30,022 bases of DNA from Chloroflexota bacterium (GTDB taxonomy: Bacteria > Chloroflexota > Dehalococcoidia > Lucifugimonadales > Lucifugimonadaceae), in contig JAURLM010000231.1 in assembly GCA_030831265.1 (NCBI GenBank), positions 1-30,022 of the forward strand, in the 5' to 3' direction. Positions 1-7,904 of the stretch are shown here, in pieces. The translations under genes and the position numbers were made by a program. The notes beneath the pieces were generated by a model. That model saw nothing but the letters and a program-made list of their open reading frames with translations. It did no database searches and was not told the origin of the DNA. Numbering within the stretch: the first letter of the stretch is position 1; each line of letters opens with the position of its first letter.

Positions 1-213
1 ATAGCCGCGTGAAGCGTAGAACTCACCTGCGCCAAACTTGGTTTCGGACGATTCCGCCTTGTTGTACGGCGTCCGTTCGATCAAGACGGGGAATTCACCT
101 GCGCTGTCCGGGCGATGGACATCAGCCATCAGCACAGTCCCGTCTTGCATACGTACGGGAACATCACGCTCAACCACAACTGAATAAACGGGTGTTGAAC
201 CTTGTGTCGTCAT
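1..213 (-). CDS. CocE/NonD (S15) family hydrolase, N-terminal fragment
   Basis: Reading the minus strand from an ATG at 213 gives 71 residues before the window edge, without a stop. The visible part has the opening of S15 peptidase/cocaine-esterase proteins: a first beta strand ending RDVPVRMQDGTVLMADVHRP, then FPVLIERTPYNK and an ASRGY block. In this family the region precedes an alpha/beta-hydrolase core with a Ser-Asp-His triad, which lies outside the window. These enzymes hydrolyse esters, amides or X-Pro peptides; the substrate cannot be told. No clear Shine-Dalgarno is seen upstream. The gene is divergent from the phosphohexomutase, with about 180 bases between them that contain no gene. 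Confidence 0.75.
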   Translation of the reverse strand, partial: MTTQGSTPVYSVVVERDVPVRMQDGTVLMADVHRPDSAGEFPVLIERTPYNKAESSETKFGAGEFYASRGY

Positions 214-394
214 ACTGCGCCTGTGTGAAACTCAATCCTGAGATGAGTGGGAGAGTACGCTGTAGATGGGAACGCTGCAATAGATGAATCTTATGAGCCG
301 GACGGCCATTTTATGCAACCAATCGTTCGTGAAAGTACCAGCTGTTTCTGGCAACAATGGTCAGATATAACGAGCAACGTCTTCGAGAGTAGCC

Positions 395-1822
395 ATGACC
401 AATAACAAACCTGTCTCCATACGGTTCGGTACTGACGGCTGGCGAGCGATTATCGCCGATGAATACACCTACGAGAATGTCCGTGCCTGTGCTCAGGGTG
501 TCGCCTCGTATCTGAAAAGCGTTGGCGAAGCCGATCGCGGCGTAGTGGTCGGCTATGACACCCGGTTTTCGTCAGACAGGTTCGGCGATGCAGTTGCACA
601 GGTAATCGCAGCCAACGGCATCCCGGTCAAGTTGTTCTCTGCACCAGCTCCAACTCCGGCTTGTAGCTACGGTGTCGTGAAAGAAGACGCAGCGGCCGGT
701 GTAATGATTACCGCCAGCCACAATCCCGGCGAATGGAACGGCTTCAAGGTGAAGTCAGATGCCGGTGGAAGTGCACCGCCTGAGATGGTCGAGAAGATCG
801 AAGCAAAAGTGGCGGATGTGCTCGCGGGCAAAGAGCAAGTCAGGATCGGAAACGCCGATATTCCTCGAATTGACATCATCCCGGTGTTTGTCGAGCAGCT
901 AAAACGCGTACTGGACATCAACCCAATCAAGAATTCCCGCCTGAAGGTTGTTGTCGACTCGATGCACGGCTCAGGTTCGGGAATCATCAAGAAGGTGCTC
1001 GAAGGCGGCAACATCGAGGTTGTTGAGATCCGTGGCGAATCTAACCCGGCGTTCCCCGGCATGGCGCAACCGGAACCTGTCGAGCACAACCTGCAACCGC
1101 TTATGGATGCTGTTCGCGCTCACAAAGCCGACGTTGGAATTGCAACAGACGGTGATGCTGACCGCGTTGGAATCGTGGACGAGACGGGTCGTTACCAGTC
1201 CACGCTTGAGGTGTTCTCACTTCTCGGCCACCACCTACTTGGCAGGCGCGGCGAGAAGGGCGGCATCGCCTGCACCATCACCATGAGCAACATGGTTGAT
1301 GCTATCTGCAAGAAGTTTGGACAGAACGTCTACCGGACATCTGTCGGGTTCAAGTACGTCGGCCCGGCGATGATCGAACAAAATTGCGTGATGGGTGGTG
1401 AGGAAAGTGGCGGATACGCTTTCCGCGGCCACATCCCGGAGCGCGATGGTGCGCTGAGCGGGTTGCTTTACCTTGAGGCCATGGTTATGAGCGGCAAGAC
1501 ACCGTCCGGGCTGCTTGCAGAGTTGCACAAGCTGACCGGGCCGCACACGTTCCGACGCATCGACGCACATTTCGACGCCGAAAAACGCGCCGCCATCGCA
1601 AGCGCTATAAAGGTTGCCGAACCGGCATCGCTTGGTGGCCTCGCCGTCGAATCAGCCGATCGCAGGGATGGCGTTCGGTTTGAGCTAGCCGGGGGATCAT
1701 GGGCTGTTGCCCGGCTGTCTGGCACAGAACCGCTTGCCCGGATATACGCCGAGGCACACAGCGATTCGGAACGGGACGCAATCCTAAAAGACCTGCAAAA
1801 GGTACTTGGGATCGCTGGTTAA
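395..1822 (+). CDS. Phosphoglucomutase/phosphomannomutase family protein
   Basis: This 475-residue alpha-D-phosphohexomutase interconverts hexose 1- and 6-phosphates in the cytoplasm, supplying precursors for envelope sugars or storage glycans. All four signature loops are present: the phosphoserine loop TASHNP (106-111, Ser108), the metal loop TDGDADR (251-257), the sugar-recognition loop GGEESGG (334-340) and the phosphate-binding loop RLSGTEP (440-446). Length is normal for the family. The ATG at 395 directly precedes the conserved FGTDGWR start of domain 1. Whether glucose, mannose or glucosamine phosphate is preferred cannot be settled by eye. Its last 4 bases overlap the 3' end of the convergent MBL gene. 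Confidence 0.92.
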   Translation: MTNNKPVSIRFGTDGWRAIIADEYTYENVRACAQGVASYLKSVGEADRGVVVGYDTRFSSDRFGDAVAQVIAANGIPVKLFSAPAPTPACSYGVVKEDAAAGVMITASHNPGEWNGFKVKSDAGGSAPPEMVEKIEAKVADVLAGKEQVRIGNADIPRIDIIPVFVEQLKRVLDINPIKNSRLKVVVDSMHGSGSGIIKKVLEGGNIEVVEIRGESNPAFPGMAQPEPVEHNLQPLMDAVRAHKADVGIATDGDADRVGIVDETGRYQSTLEVFSLLGHHLLGRRGEKGGIACTITMSNMVDAICKKFGQNVYRTSVGFKYVGPAMIEQNCVMGGEESGGYAFRGHIPERDGALSGLLYLEAMVMSGKTPSGLLAELHKLTGPHTFRRIDAHFDAEKRAAIASAIKVAEPASLGGLAVESADRRDGVRFELAGGSWAVARLSGTEPLARIYAEAHSDSERDAILKDLQKVLGIAG

Positions 1823-2661
1823 ACTGGCTCCCAGGCGGGTTTTCCGTCACGATCGACGATTCGCCCCATGCTGCGACCTGTCGGCAAGTGTCCGCTGACG
1901 ACGATCCAGTTCTCCATCTGTGCTCGCCACATGAGCCAACGACGTGACGCGGTCGAAAGATCGGTTCGCCAGTCAAAAGTCGGGCACCAGTCTTGCTCAC
2001 TCACCTGTGCAACGTTGTGAAACAGGTCTCCGGTAATGACGGCCACCTGTCCACCGGATTCAACCCTGACGCATTGGTGGCCGGGCGTGTGACCGTTGGT
2101 CGGCAGCGTCGTGACACCCGGAGCCAATTCAAATTCGCCCGAAACAGGATGCAACACGCCCATGTCCTCTAGCGGCATCACGCTCTTCTGGAACGCCGGG
2201 TTCGAAACTCCCGGTTGCGAATAGTAGTTCCAGTCGTTCAATGCCGGGTGATACTTCGCAAATGGGAACGTCGCCCTCGGCTTCCCATCCTCCCATGTGA
2301 CATTCCAGCCAACGTGATCCCCGTGACAATGAGTCGTGACTACAGCAGTGATGTCTGAAGGAGCGACGCCAAGTTTCGAGAGGCTGTCGAGTAGCAGACC
2401 GTTCTTACCAGTGTGCTCATGTGGCCCCGGTCCCATACCAGTATCAACAAGGATCACAGGCCCGGTTCCGTCAATGCGGCGAACCAGGTGACCACGCCAC
2501 TGCGCCTGGAATTGACCCTTCTCGTTGAACGCGATGTCTTTGTATGGCTCCCATGCAGAACTCGGCACGTCCGGATAAACGACAGACGCATCACGCGGTG
2601 TTCCGGGGTGATCATCCACAAGGTCAATTACGTATTCGCCAATTCGGAGACTGTTAGTCAT
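1819..2661 (-). CDS. MBL-fold metallo-hydrolase
   Basis: This 280-residue metallo-beta-lactamase-fold hydrolase keeps the complete zinc site: HCHGDH at 111-116 (His111, His113, Asp115, His116), His195 in GHTPGH, Asp212 in TGD and His258 in SGH. The layout (long N-terminal strand block, LVDTGMG, then HxHxDH) is that of the lactonase/esterase-like MBL group that includes AHL lactonases, but many members have other substrates, so the reaction is unassigned. The ATG at 2661 has a GAGG ribosome-binding site about 6 bases upstream. It is divergent from the LuxR-type regulator at 2860 and shares a roughly 200-base regulatory region with it. Confidence 0.88.
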   Translation of the reverse strand: MTNSLRIGEYVIDLVDDHPGTPRDASVVYPDVPSSAWEPYKDIAFNEKGQFQAQWRGHLVRRIDGTGPVILVDTGMGPGPHEHTGKNGLLLDSLSKLGVAPSDITAVVTTHCHGDHVGWNVTWEDGKPRATFPFAKYHPALNDWNYYSQPGVSNPAFQKSVMPLEDMGVLHPVSGEFELAPGVTTLPTNGHTPGHQCVRVESGGQVAVITGDLFHNVAQVSEQDWCPTFDWRTDLSTASRRWLMWRAQMENWIVVSGHLPTGRSMGRIVDRDGKPAWEPV

Positions 2662-2784
2662 TTCAACCTCGCCAAATGTTCCTGGGACAACGGTTCGGCT
2701 CGCACAGGCGCAGGGTACCTCACTCGAACGTTGAATGTGCCCTGTAACAGTCTGTACAGAAGAACATTCAGCACACCATTTGCC

Positions 2785-2801
2785 AACGGTTCACAACCGT
2801 T
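2785..2801. promoter_or_regulatory. Palindromic operator candidate upstream of the LuxR-type gene
   Basis: AACGGT-tcaca-ACCGTT is a perfect 6+6 inverted repeat with a 5-base centre. It lies in the divergent region between the MBL-fold gene and the LuxR-type regulator, just upstream of an AT-rich TATAAA (2819-2824) that could be a -10 element. A further AACGGTT half-site lies near 2687. The size and position suit a dimeric regulator's binding site; binding by the adjacent regulator is inference. Confidence 0.4.
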
Positions 2802-2859
2802 CTGCACACCATCGCGAATATAAAAAGCTGCGTCTGAGGGACAAAAAGGAGACTGCGGC

Positions 2860-3573
2860 GTGATCGAACAACTTGTTGATTTGGCAGACGAAGAGCGGGT
2901 GAATAATCGAGTAACTCACCGGATGAGACTCATACATGCCGGGAACAATGCGCTATTGAGTGAGTTGCTCTCTGACCGATTTGCGCATACCGGCGGCATC
3001 AAACTCGTTGCATCAACACAGTTGAATGGCTCGACACCGTCGCTCATCGCCCGTTTACGGCCAGATGTCACGCTCCTGACACTAAAGCTGGGAATATCCA
3101 GCAATCACGAAATAACCTTTGTACGCAGAGCTCTTAGCGCTGCACAAACAGGCAAGGTTGCAATCATGGCTCCTGCATTCTTGCCGGGGCAGGTTTCTGC
3201 ACTCAGCCGTGATGGGGTCAACGGCTTTCTGCTTGAATCCACAGACTGGCAAACGCTTGTACGGTCCCTGATCGCAGTGCATCGCGGCTCGTTTGTCGCA
3301 GCACCGGAAACTGCTCGCGCTGCACTGGCACCAAAGAGCGCGGATACCGCTGGTCTGACTTCAGCAGAGGTCAAGTTGATGGAGCTGGTATCCATTGGCC
3401 TATCCAACCACGAAATAGCCGTGAAGCTAAATATTTCTGACAGCACGGTCAGGAGCAGGCTGGGTGGTGTCCTGACGAAACTGGACGTGGCGAATCGCAC
3501 AAGGGCAGTTACCGAATCAATCCGGCTCGGGTACATAACGCTGGACCAGGGATTCAACTGTTCTGATAACTGA
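2860..3573 (+). CDS. LuxR/NarL-type regulator with a degenerate receiver domain
   Basis: This 237-residue DNA-binding regulator has a C-terminal LuxR helix-turn-helix (about 165-230: LTSAEVKLMELVSIGLSNHE, then the recognition helix STVRSRL). The N-terminal part (about 22-142) has the alternating pattern of a receiver domain, but the phosphoacceptor Asp of the usual PDVVLLDL block is Thr74 (PDVTLLTL), the acidic pair after strand 1 is absent (LIHAGNN), and the usual Lys in the GYLLK segment is Glu (GFLLES). Activity is therefore probably independent of a histidine kinase. The GTG start at 2860 is supported by AAAAAGGAGA 7 bases upstream. It is convergent with the small HTH gene, 13 bases apart. 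Confidence 0.85.
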   Translation: MIEQLVDLADEERVNNRVTHRMRLIHAGNNALLSELLSDRFAHTGGIKLVASTQLNGSTPSLIARLRPDVTLLTLKLGISSNHEITFVRRALSAAQTGKVAIMAPAFLPGQVSALSRDGVNGFLLESTDWQTLVRSLIAVHRGSFVAAPETARAALAPKSADTAGLTSAEVKLMELVSIGLSNHEIAVKLNISDSTVRSRLGGVLTKLDVANRTRAVTESIRLGYITLDQGFNCSDN

Positions 3574-3586
3574 AGCGCGACCACGC

Positions 3587-4033
3587 TCACAGGCTGTTCC
3601 AGTATTCAACCCGAACAGCCTGGACATCACGCCCACCAAGCAGACCTGGCAATGGTTCCCTGAGTTTCACCCCCATGTGATCCAGGGTGTCACGGTGCCC
3701 ATTCTGCTGAGACTCTGCGGCAGCGCGGGCATCGGAATCATGTTCATCCACTATGTGAACGTCGGAGCGACTCGGACCGCTACGACTCAAGATTCGCGCC
3801 TCTGTTCTGCCGGAAATTCCACGGGCCTGCGCTATCTGTTCAACTTGCATACCGCTGGCGCGCATCGCCGTTATCTCTTCGTCTCGACGCACGCGTTCAG
3901 CGGCCTTTGAGACACGATTACCGGCAAAGCCCCTGTCATACCGACACACCTCGAAAGGGCAATTCAGACACGATGGCGCATAGCTACATCCATGATCCGC
4001 ATAAATATCAACAAACACTTCACCTGCCGGCAT
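3587..4033 (-). CDS. Small Cys-cluster and helix-turn-helix protein, function unknown
   Basis: A protein of about 148 residues. Four cysteines (16, 22, 25, 30; pattern C-x5-C-x2-C-x4-C around APSCLNCPFEVCRYD) probably bind zinc. A helix-turn-helix-like segment follows at about 50-83 (DEEITAMRASGMQVEQIAQA, then RGISGRTEARIL). The remainder is unremarkable and ends in RVEYWNSL. I recall short proteins with this Cys cluster plus HTH from environmental bacteria and phages, but no function. The ATG at 4033 is preferred because GAGG lies 7 bases before it; an in-frame GTG at 4039 is possible. It is probably a DNA-binding protein. The next 1.3 kb upstream contains no clear gene. Confidence 0.6.
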   Translation of the reverse strand: MPAGEVFVDIYADHGCSYAPSCLNCPFEVCRYDRGFAGNRVSKAAERVRRDEEITAMRASGMQVEQIAQARGISGRTEARILSRSGPSRSDVHIVDEHDSDARAAAESQQNGHRDTLDHMGVKLREPLPGLLGGRDVQAVRVEYWNSL

Positions 4034-5325
4034 CTCCACACCTCACCCGCACAGCACTCCCGGCCACCTTTAAGACAGGCAAACACGCGATTCAGCACCG
4101 GTAACTAAACCGAACGTTGAAATGCATGAATGCAAACAGCACCGCAGTCAGACCATGGTCTGTCCTGGATTGAAGGAGGTAGCACTGCGAATTCTTACGG
4201 GACGACCGGGCCGGGATGACCGGTCAAGGATTGCTGCGGAATGCGGGCAGGCACAGCCCAGGTACGGACCACCTAGCGAGCCGCAAAGCGGGCATGAGTT
4301 CGCTATCGAGTCCAGTTTGCCAAGACTGGCTGGAAAAATGAGGTTTCTGCTGTGATGTCGGCAGGAGTACCAGCGAGTCCCGCCCTGCCCCAGAGGACAA
4401 AGTTCGGAGTGAGATTGATACACAATCTGCGGAGCACCGGAACCAGTAACCGGTAGTCCCGGAGCAATGTCCGACTTACCAGGAGCAGCATTTGCCTCCG
4501 GAGTTTCTCGTTCCTCGGAGCATTCAGAGTCAACAACAGGCTTCAGGAAAATAACCACCACAACCTCCACACACACAAGACCTACCCGAGCCGGCAACTC
4601 CGGGCCTAACCACTTCCATCACCACACAACGCCACACCTATCGTCAAGGTATGGCCCCGGAGTTGCCGACCTCGCACCGCAGAAACACTCAACGTTGTTT
4701 CAGCAACCTGTATGCCGTTATTGGAAGCGGGAAGCTGCGAGTAATAACCTAGGCTCACAAAGTTTCTTCCGAACCAACCAATATGACATGTTTGCATGGT
4801 CAATCGGCTATCACTGCGACGAATTACAGGTCTCCCGTCACGGTATCCCATGCGGGTTCGCTATTCACGCGACGTGTCAGTAGGCCGTTGCCGGCATCTA
4901 GATTCCAGATAGGCGATTGGTTCGTTGGGTACGGAGCACGAGGCTCACATATGCACAGAGGGAATGCCGGGAAACGGCCAGCGATACCGGTATACGCATG
5001 GCTGAATGGTAACTAGCCCGGTGCGGTATCCGGCCACAGGAGATGGCCTTGGATCCGCGTGTGACGGAGTATGTTCCGCCAACCGTGTATTGAAATACCA
5101 GCACGGCCAGTTGACTTGCCGATGGGACTGCTGGCGGTCTTTTTAGAAAGGCCGTGCTGGTCTATCTAGGTTAACGGCCCCGCGGCAACACGGCGCTGAG
5201 AGCCGGGTAGTAACTGGTGTTGGTTGGGTTGGGATGTCAAACGCGTTTACCTGGAGTCGTGTTTGCCCATCAACTGCTGGTACGATGCGAGCACCTTAAT
5301 CATCCGGTAATTTTGGAGGTTCGAC
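4034..5325. other. Long non-coding stretch rich in inverted repeats (structured RNA or palindromic element candidate)
   Basis: I see no convincing protein gene: open frames here give low-complexity or cysteine-scattered peptides without ribosome-binding sites. The stretch holds a 14-base palindrome (CAGACCATGGTCTG, 4149-4162). It also holds inverted repeats pairing 4204-4209 with 4220-4225, 4274-4279 with 4300-4305 (enclosing CCGC-aaa-GCGG), 4360-4365 with 4384-4389, 4592-4604 with 4656-4668 (13 bp perfect), 4717-4722 with 4743-4748, 4883-4897 with 4964-4979 (7+7 bp around a small internal loop), 4983-4989 with 5024-5030, 5032-5036 with 5044-5048, and 5097-5108 with 5150-5161 (12 bp perfect). 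The 6-bp items alone would be unremarkable; the 12-14 bp ones are not expected by chance. Confidence 0.35.
5097..5161 (+). promoter_or_regulatory. Hairpin with nested terminator-like stem, possible attenuator
   Basis: ACCAGCACGGCC (5097-5108) is perfectly complementary to GGCCGTGCTGGT (5150-5161). Inside it, GCCAG (5106-5110) can pair with CTGGC (5131-5135), followed by GGTCTTTTTA. The inner stem uses bases of the outer left arm, so the two folds exclude each other, as in attenuators. It lies about 165 bases before the GTG of the 5326 gene. Function is inference; a transposon-type inverted repeat is the alternative. Confidence 0.3.
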
Positions 5326-5646
5326 GTGTACATAATCAGGCGGTGGTACAAGACTAAGCCCGGAGAGGCACGTCGAGTAGCCACACTGGTTCACAAGCAG
5401 GCAGCGGCGTATCGGGATGCAGGACAGCGTAGCGAATTCCGGGTTTCCTACAACGGATACACGTTGCCCGGTGAGCAGGATGTGGTTTGCCTTGAGTGGA
5501 CAGATGAAACACTGCAAACTCCAACAAGAGCCGGCCACACTCTTCCACAGGCGGCGCTGGAGCTGGGTGCAGAGGTGCGGAAACTGATCGAGAGCCAGAG
5601 GATCGAATTCCTGGAGATGCTGACCCCCGAAAAGTTCCAGGAGTAG
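5326..5646 (+). CDS. Small alpha/beta-barrel-like protein (NIPSNAP/ABM type), function unknown
   Basis: A 106-residue protein starting MYIIRRWYKTKPGEARRVA, with alternating strands and helices (strand, helix about 12-30, strand EFRVSYNGYT, strand DVVCLEWTD, helix about 68-92). This is the layout of dimeric ferredoxin-like barrels such as NIPSNAP or monooxygenase-like (ABM) domains. No catalytic motif is visible. The GTG start at 5326 has a strong TGGAGGT ribosome-binding site 5 bases upstream. It precedes the three mannonate-dehydratase paralogues on the same strand, about 100 bases from the first, so co-expression is likely. A role in sugar-acid turnover is inferred from position only. Confidence 0.7.
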   Translation: MYIIRRWYKTKPGEARRVATLVHKQAAAYRDAGQRSEFRVSYNGYTLPGEQDVVCLEWTDETLQTPTRAGHTLPQAALELGAEVRKLIESQRIEFLEMLTPEKFQE

Positions 5647-5750
5647 CCCTGGCATTCGGCTATACTCCCGGCGTTCCCGGATGCCTGATTCCAGCTATTG
5701 GCTTGCATCATTCGCATCCTGCCAACACCGCTTCAATACATGGAGTCCTC

Positions 5751-6764
5751 ATGGAACCAGCTGTCGCCATATCAACGCCCACTGACGAAGTGCTCCAGAC
5801 TGCAGCCCAGTTTGGCATCAAGAACATCGTGGTCTACTCCGGCCCCGGCACACCCGGTCGCAACAAGCCCAGGCAGGATTTTTCCGACTATGTTGCCCTG
5901 CGAATGAAGATCGAGACATTCGGGCTGAACCTCGTTGCTATCGAGGGTGGCTTTTCGCCATCCCGAAAATATGACGACGTGATTTTTGGCGGTCCAAAGC
6001 AGGATGAACTGATCGAGGATCTGCTAGCCGAAGTCAGGGACATGGGCAACGCCGGTATCCCCATCTGGGGCTACAACTGGATGCCCAACTCGTGGGGGCG
6101 AGCCTATCCATCAACCGTCCGCGGGGGTGCGATGGGAACCGGTTATGACTGGGATTGGGAGCAGTCTCGCCGACCTCTGACATTCGGGCGTGAGATAGAC
6201 GAAGGCTCCATGTGGGATGCGCTCGAATACTGGATCAAGGCGTTGACACCGGTGGCCGAGGAGGTCGGAATTCGCTGCGGGATTCACCCGGAAGACCCAC
6301 CAGTGCCACAGCGTGCCGGTGTTCCCGGTCTCTTCCGAAATTTCGCCGCTTTCAAGCGGCTGATCGAGATCGTCCCGTCCGACTACAATGCCATCGAGTT
6401 CTGCCAGGGCACGTTCTCCGAAATGCCCGGCGAGGACATCTACGAGATGATCGAGTACTTCGCGTCTCGCAACAAGGTCCTGTACGTCCACTTCCGCAAC
6501 GTGTCAGGCAAGGCTCCAAAATTCAACGAGGAGTACATCAACACCGGCTACGTTGACATGAAACGTGCGATGCGTACCTACCGCGACGCTGGATACAAAG
6601 GCACGTTCATCGACGACCACTGCCCCATCATGCTGGATGACACACCGTTCCCCGGCAACCTCGGCGGGTATCGCTCTCGACTGTTCGCACAGGGCTACAT
6701 ACAGGGGTTGATCGAAGCGGTCGAAAAGGAAGAGGCCTACGGCGGGCCAGTGGAAACCCACTAG
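5751..6764 (+). CDS. Mannonate dehydratase-family (UxuA-like) TIM-barrel protein, paralogue 1
   Basis: A 337-residue protein of the UxuA family, whose founding enzyme dehydrates D-mannonate to 2-keto-3-deoxygluconate in hexuronate breakdown. The expected metal and active-site segments are present: CGIHPEDPP (His179), IEFCQGTFS (Cys218), LYVHFRNV (His247) and FIDDHCP (Asp289, His290). The ATG at 5751 is chosen because GGAG lies 5 bases upstream and because it aligns residue for residue with the start of the next paralogue (TDEVL, AQFG, VVYSGPG). An in-frame TTG at 5703 would add an unsupported leader. First of three tandem paralogues; closely similar to the second. The exact sugar-acid substrate is uncertain. 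Confidence 0.88.
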   Translation: MEPAVAISTPTDEVLQTAAQFGIKNIVVYSGPGTPGRNKPRQDFSDYVALRMKIETFGLNLVAIEGGFSPSRKYDDVIFGGPKQDELIEDLLAEVRDMGNAGIPIWGYNWMPNSWGRAYPSTVRGGAMGTGYDWDWEQSRRPLTFGREIDEGSMWDALEYWIKALTPVAEEVGIRCGIHPEDPPVPQRAGVPGLFRNFAAFKRLIEIVPSDYNAIEFCQGTFSEMPGEDIYEMIEYFASRNKVLYVHFRNVSGKAPKFNEEYINTGYVDMKRAMRTYRDAGYKGTFIDDHCPIMLDDTPFPGNLGGYRSRLFAQGYIQGLIEAVEKEEAYGGPVETH

Positions 6765-6802
6765 CGTCTTAACGTTCGAATTGAGAAGTTGGAGCAAAAC
6801 AG

Positions 6803-7834
6803 ATGCGACAGGCATGGGCGATCAACAACTGCACAGACGAAGTCCTCAGGACGTCTGCTCAGTTCGGTGTCAAGGACATCATCGTCTATTCAGGCCCCGG
6901 CTCGAATGTCATTCCCGGGACCAACACGCCACTCCATGAAGGCAAGCGGCCCGGTTTCTGGGACTACCGCCAGCTCGTTCGACGAGCGAAATATTTCGGC
7001 TTGAACATCGAAGGCATCGAGGGCGGTTTTTCTCTCCGGCCGGAATACTCGGACATCATCTTCGGTGGACCACGCAGAGATGAACTGATCGAATCCGCAA
7101 TCGAAGAAATCCGGGCGATGGCTCGGGCAGGCATCCGCATCTGGGGTTACCAGTGGATGCCGGTTTCAGTGTGGCGCACGGACCCGGTGCGGGTACGCGG
7201 CGGCGCATACGGCACAGCCTACGACCATGAACTCGCGAAGGACGAGCCACCCTTCTACGGCGAGGAAAAAGACGAAGAGGAGATGTGGAAGAACCTCGAA
7301 TACTGGATCAAGGCGATCACGCCAGTCGCCGAAGAGGAAGGTATTCGCTGTGGCATCCACCCGGACGACCCGCCGGTCGAGCGTCGTGGAGGTGTGCCGG
7401 GACTACTGCGCAGCTTCGCCGCCTACAAGCGGTTGATGGATATCTACCCTTCCGACTACAACGCCATCGAGTTCTGCCAGGGGACTTTCTCGGAGATGAA
7501 AGACGATATCTACGAGATGGTCGACTACTTCGCCCGTCGCAACAAGATTCTCTATGTCCACTTCCGGAACGTGAATGCAAAAGTGCCTAAGTTCAACGAG
7601 GAATACATCAATACCGGCTACGTGGACATGAAGAAGATCATGCGCATCTACCGGGATGCAGGCTACAAGGGGACGTTCATGGATGACCACTGCCCTGTCA
7701 TGACGGATGACACGGAGTTCCCCGGCAACGTGGGCGGCTACCGGGCAAGGCTGTTCGCACAGGGCTACATACAGGGTCTACTTGAGAGCGTCGAGAAAGA
7801 ACAGGCCTACGGCGGGCCGGTTGGTTCAGGGTAG
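6803..7834 (+). CDS. Mannonate dehydratase-family (UxuA-like) TIM-barrel protein, paralogue 2
   Basis: A 343-residue UxuA-family protein, clearly a tandem duplicate of the preceding gene. Long blocks are nearly identical between the two, for example FNEEYINTGYVDMK and LFAQGYIQGL. Metal and active-site segments: CGIHPDDPP (His186), IEFCQGTFS (Cys225), LYVHFRNV (His253) and FMDDHCP (Asp295, His296). It carries a few extra residues after VVYSGPG/IVYSGPG relative to paralogue 1. The ATG at 6803 has GGAG 8 bases upstream. The 38-base gap from paralogue 1 indicates one operon. Retention of all ligands argues both copies are active, possibly on different sugar acids. Confidence 0.88.
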   Translation: MRQAWAINNCTDEVLRTSAQFGVKDIIVYSGPGSNVIPGTNTPLHEGKRPGFWDYRQLVRRAKYFGLNIEGIEGGFSLRPEYSDIIFGGPRRDELIESAIEEIRAMARAGIRIWGYQWMPVSVWRTDPVRVRGGAYGTAYDHELAKDEPPFYGEEKDEEEMWKNLEYWIKAITPVAEEEGIRCGIHPDDPPVERRGGVPGLLRSFAAYKRLMDIYPSDYNAIEFCQGTFSEMKDDIYEMVDYFARRNKILYVHFRNVNAKVPKFNEEYINTGYVDMKKIMRIYRDAGYKGTFMDDHCPVMTDDTEFPGNVGGYRARLFAQGYIQGLLESVEKEQAYGGPVGSG

Positions 7835-7904
7835 CCCTCAGCATCCTATTCATCACAATTTGAAAAGCAACACGATACGCATGACGGAAAGGCGATAAGA
7901 AGAA

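Noticed and set aside
4148..4597. Minus-strand open frame of 149 codons.
   Set aside because: Scattered cysteines and prolines, no recognisable fold, no ribosome-binding site; overlaps several strong hairpins.
4467..4883. Plus-strand open frame of 138 codons.
   Set aside because: Thr/His/Ser-rich peptide with no domain pattern and no ribosome-binding site; it crosses the hairpin-rich region.
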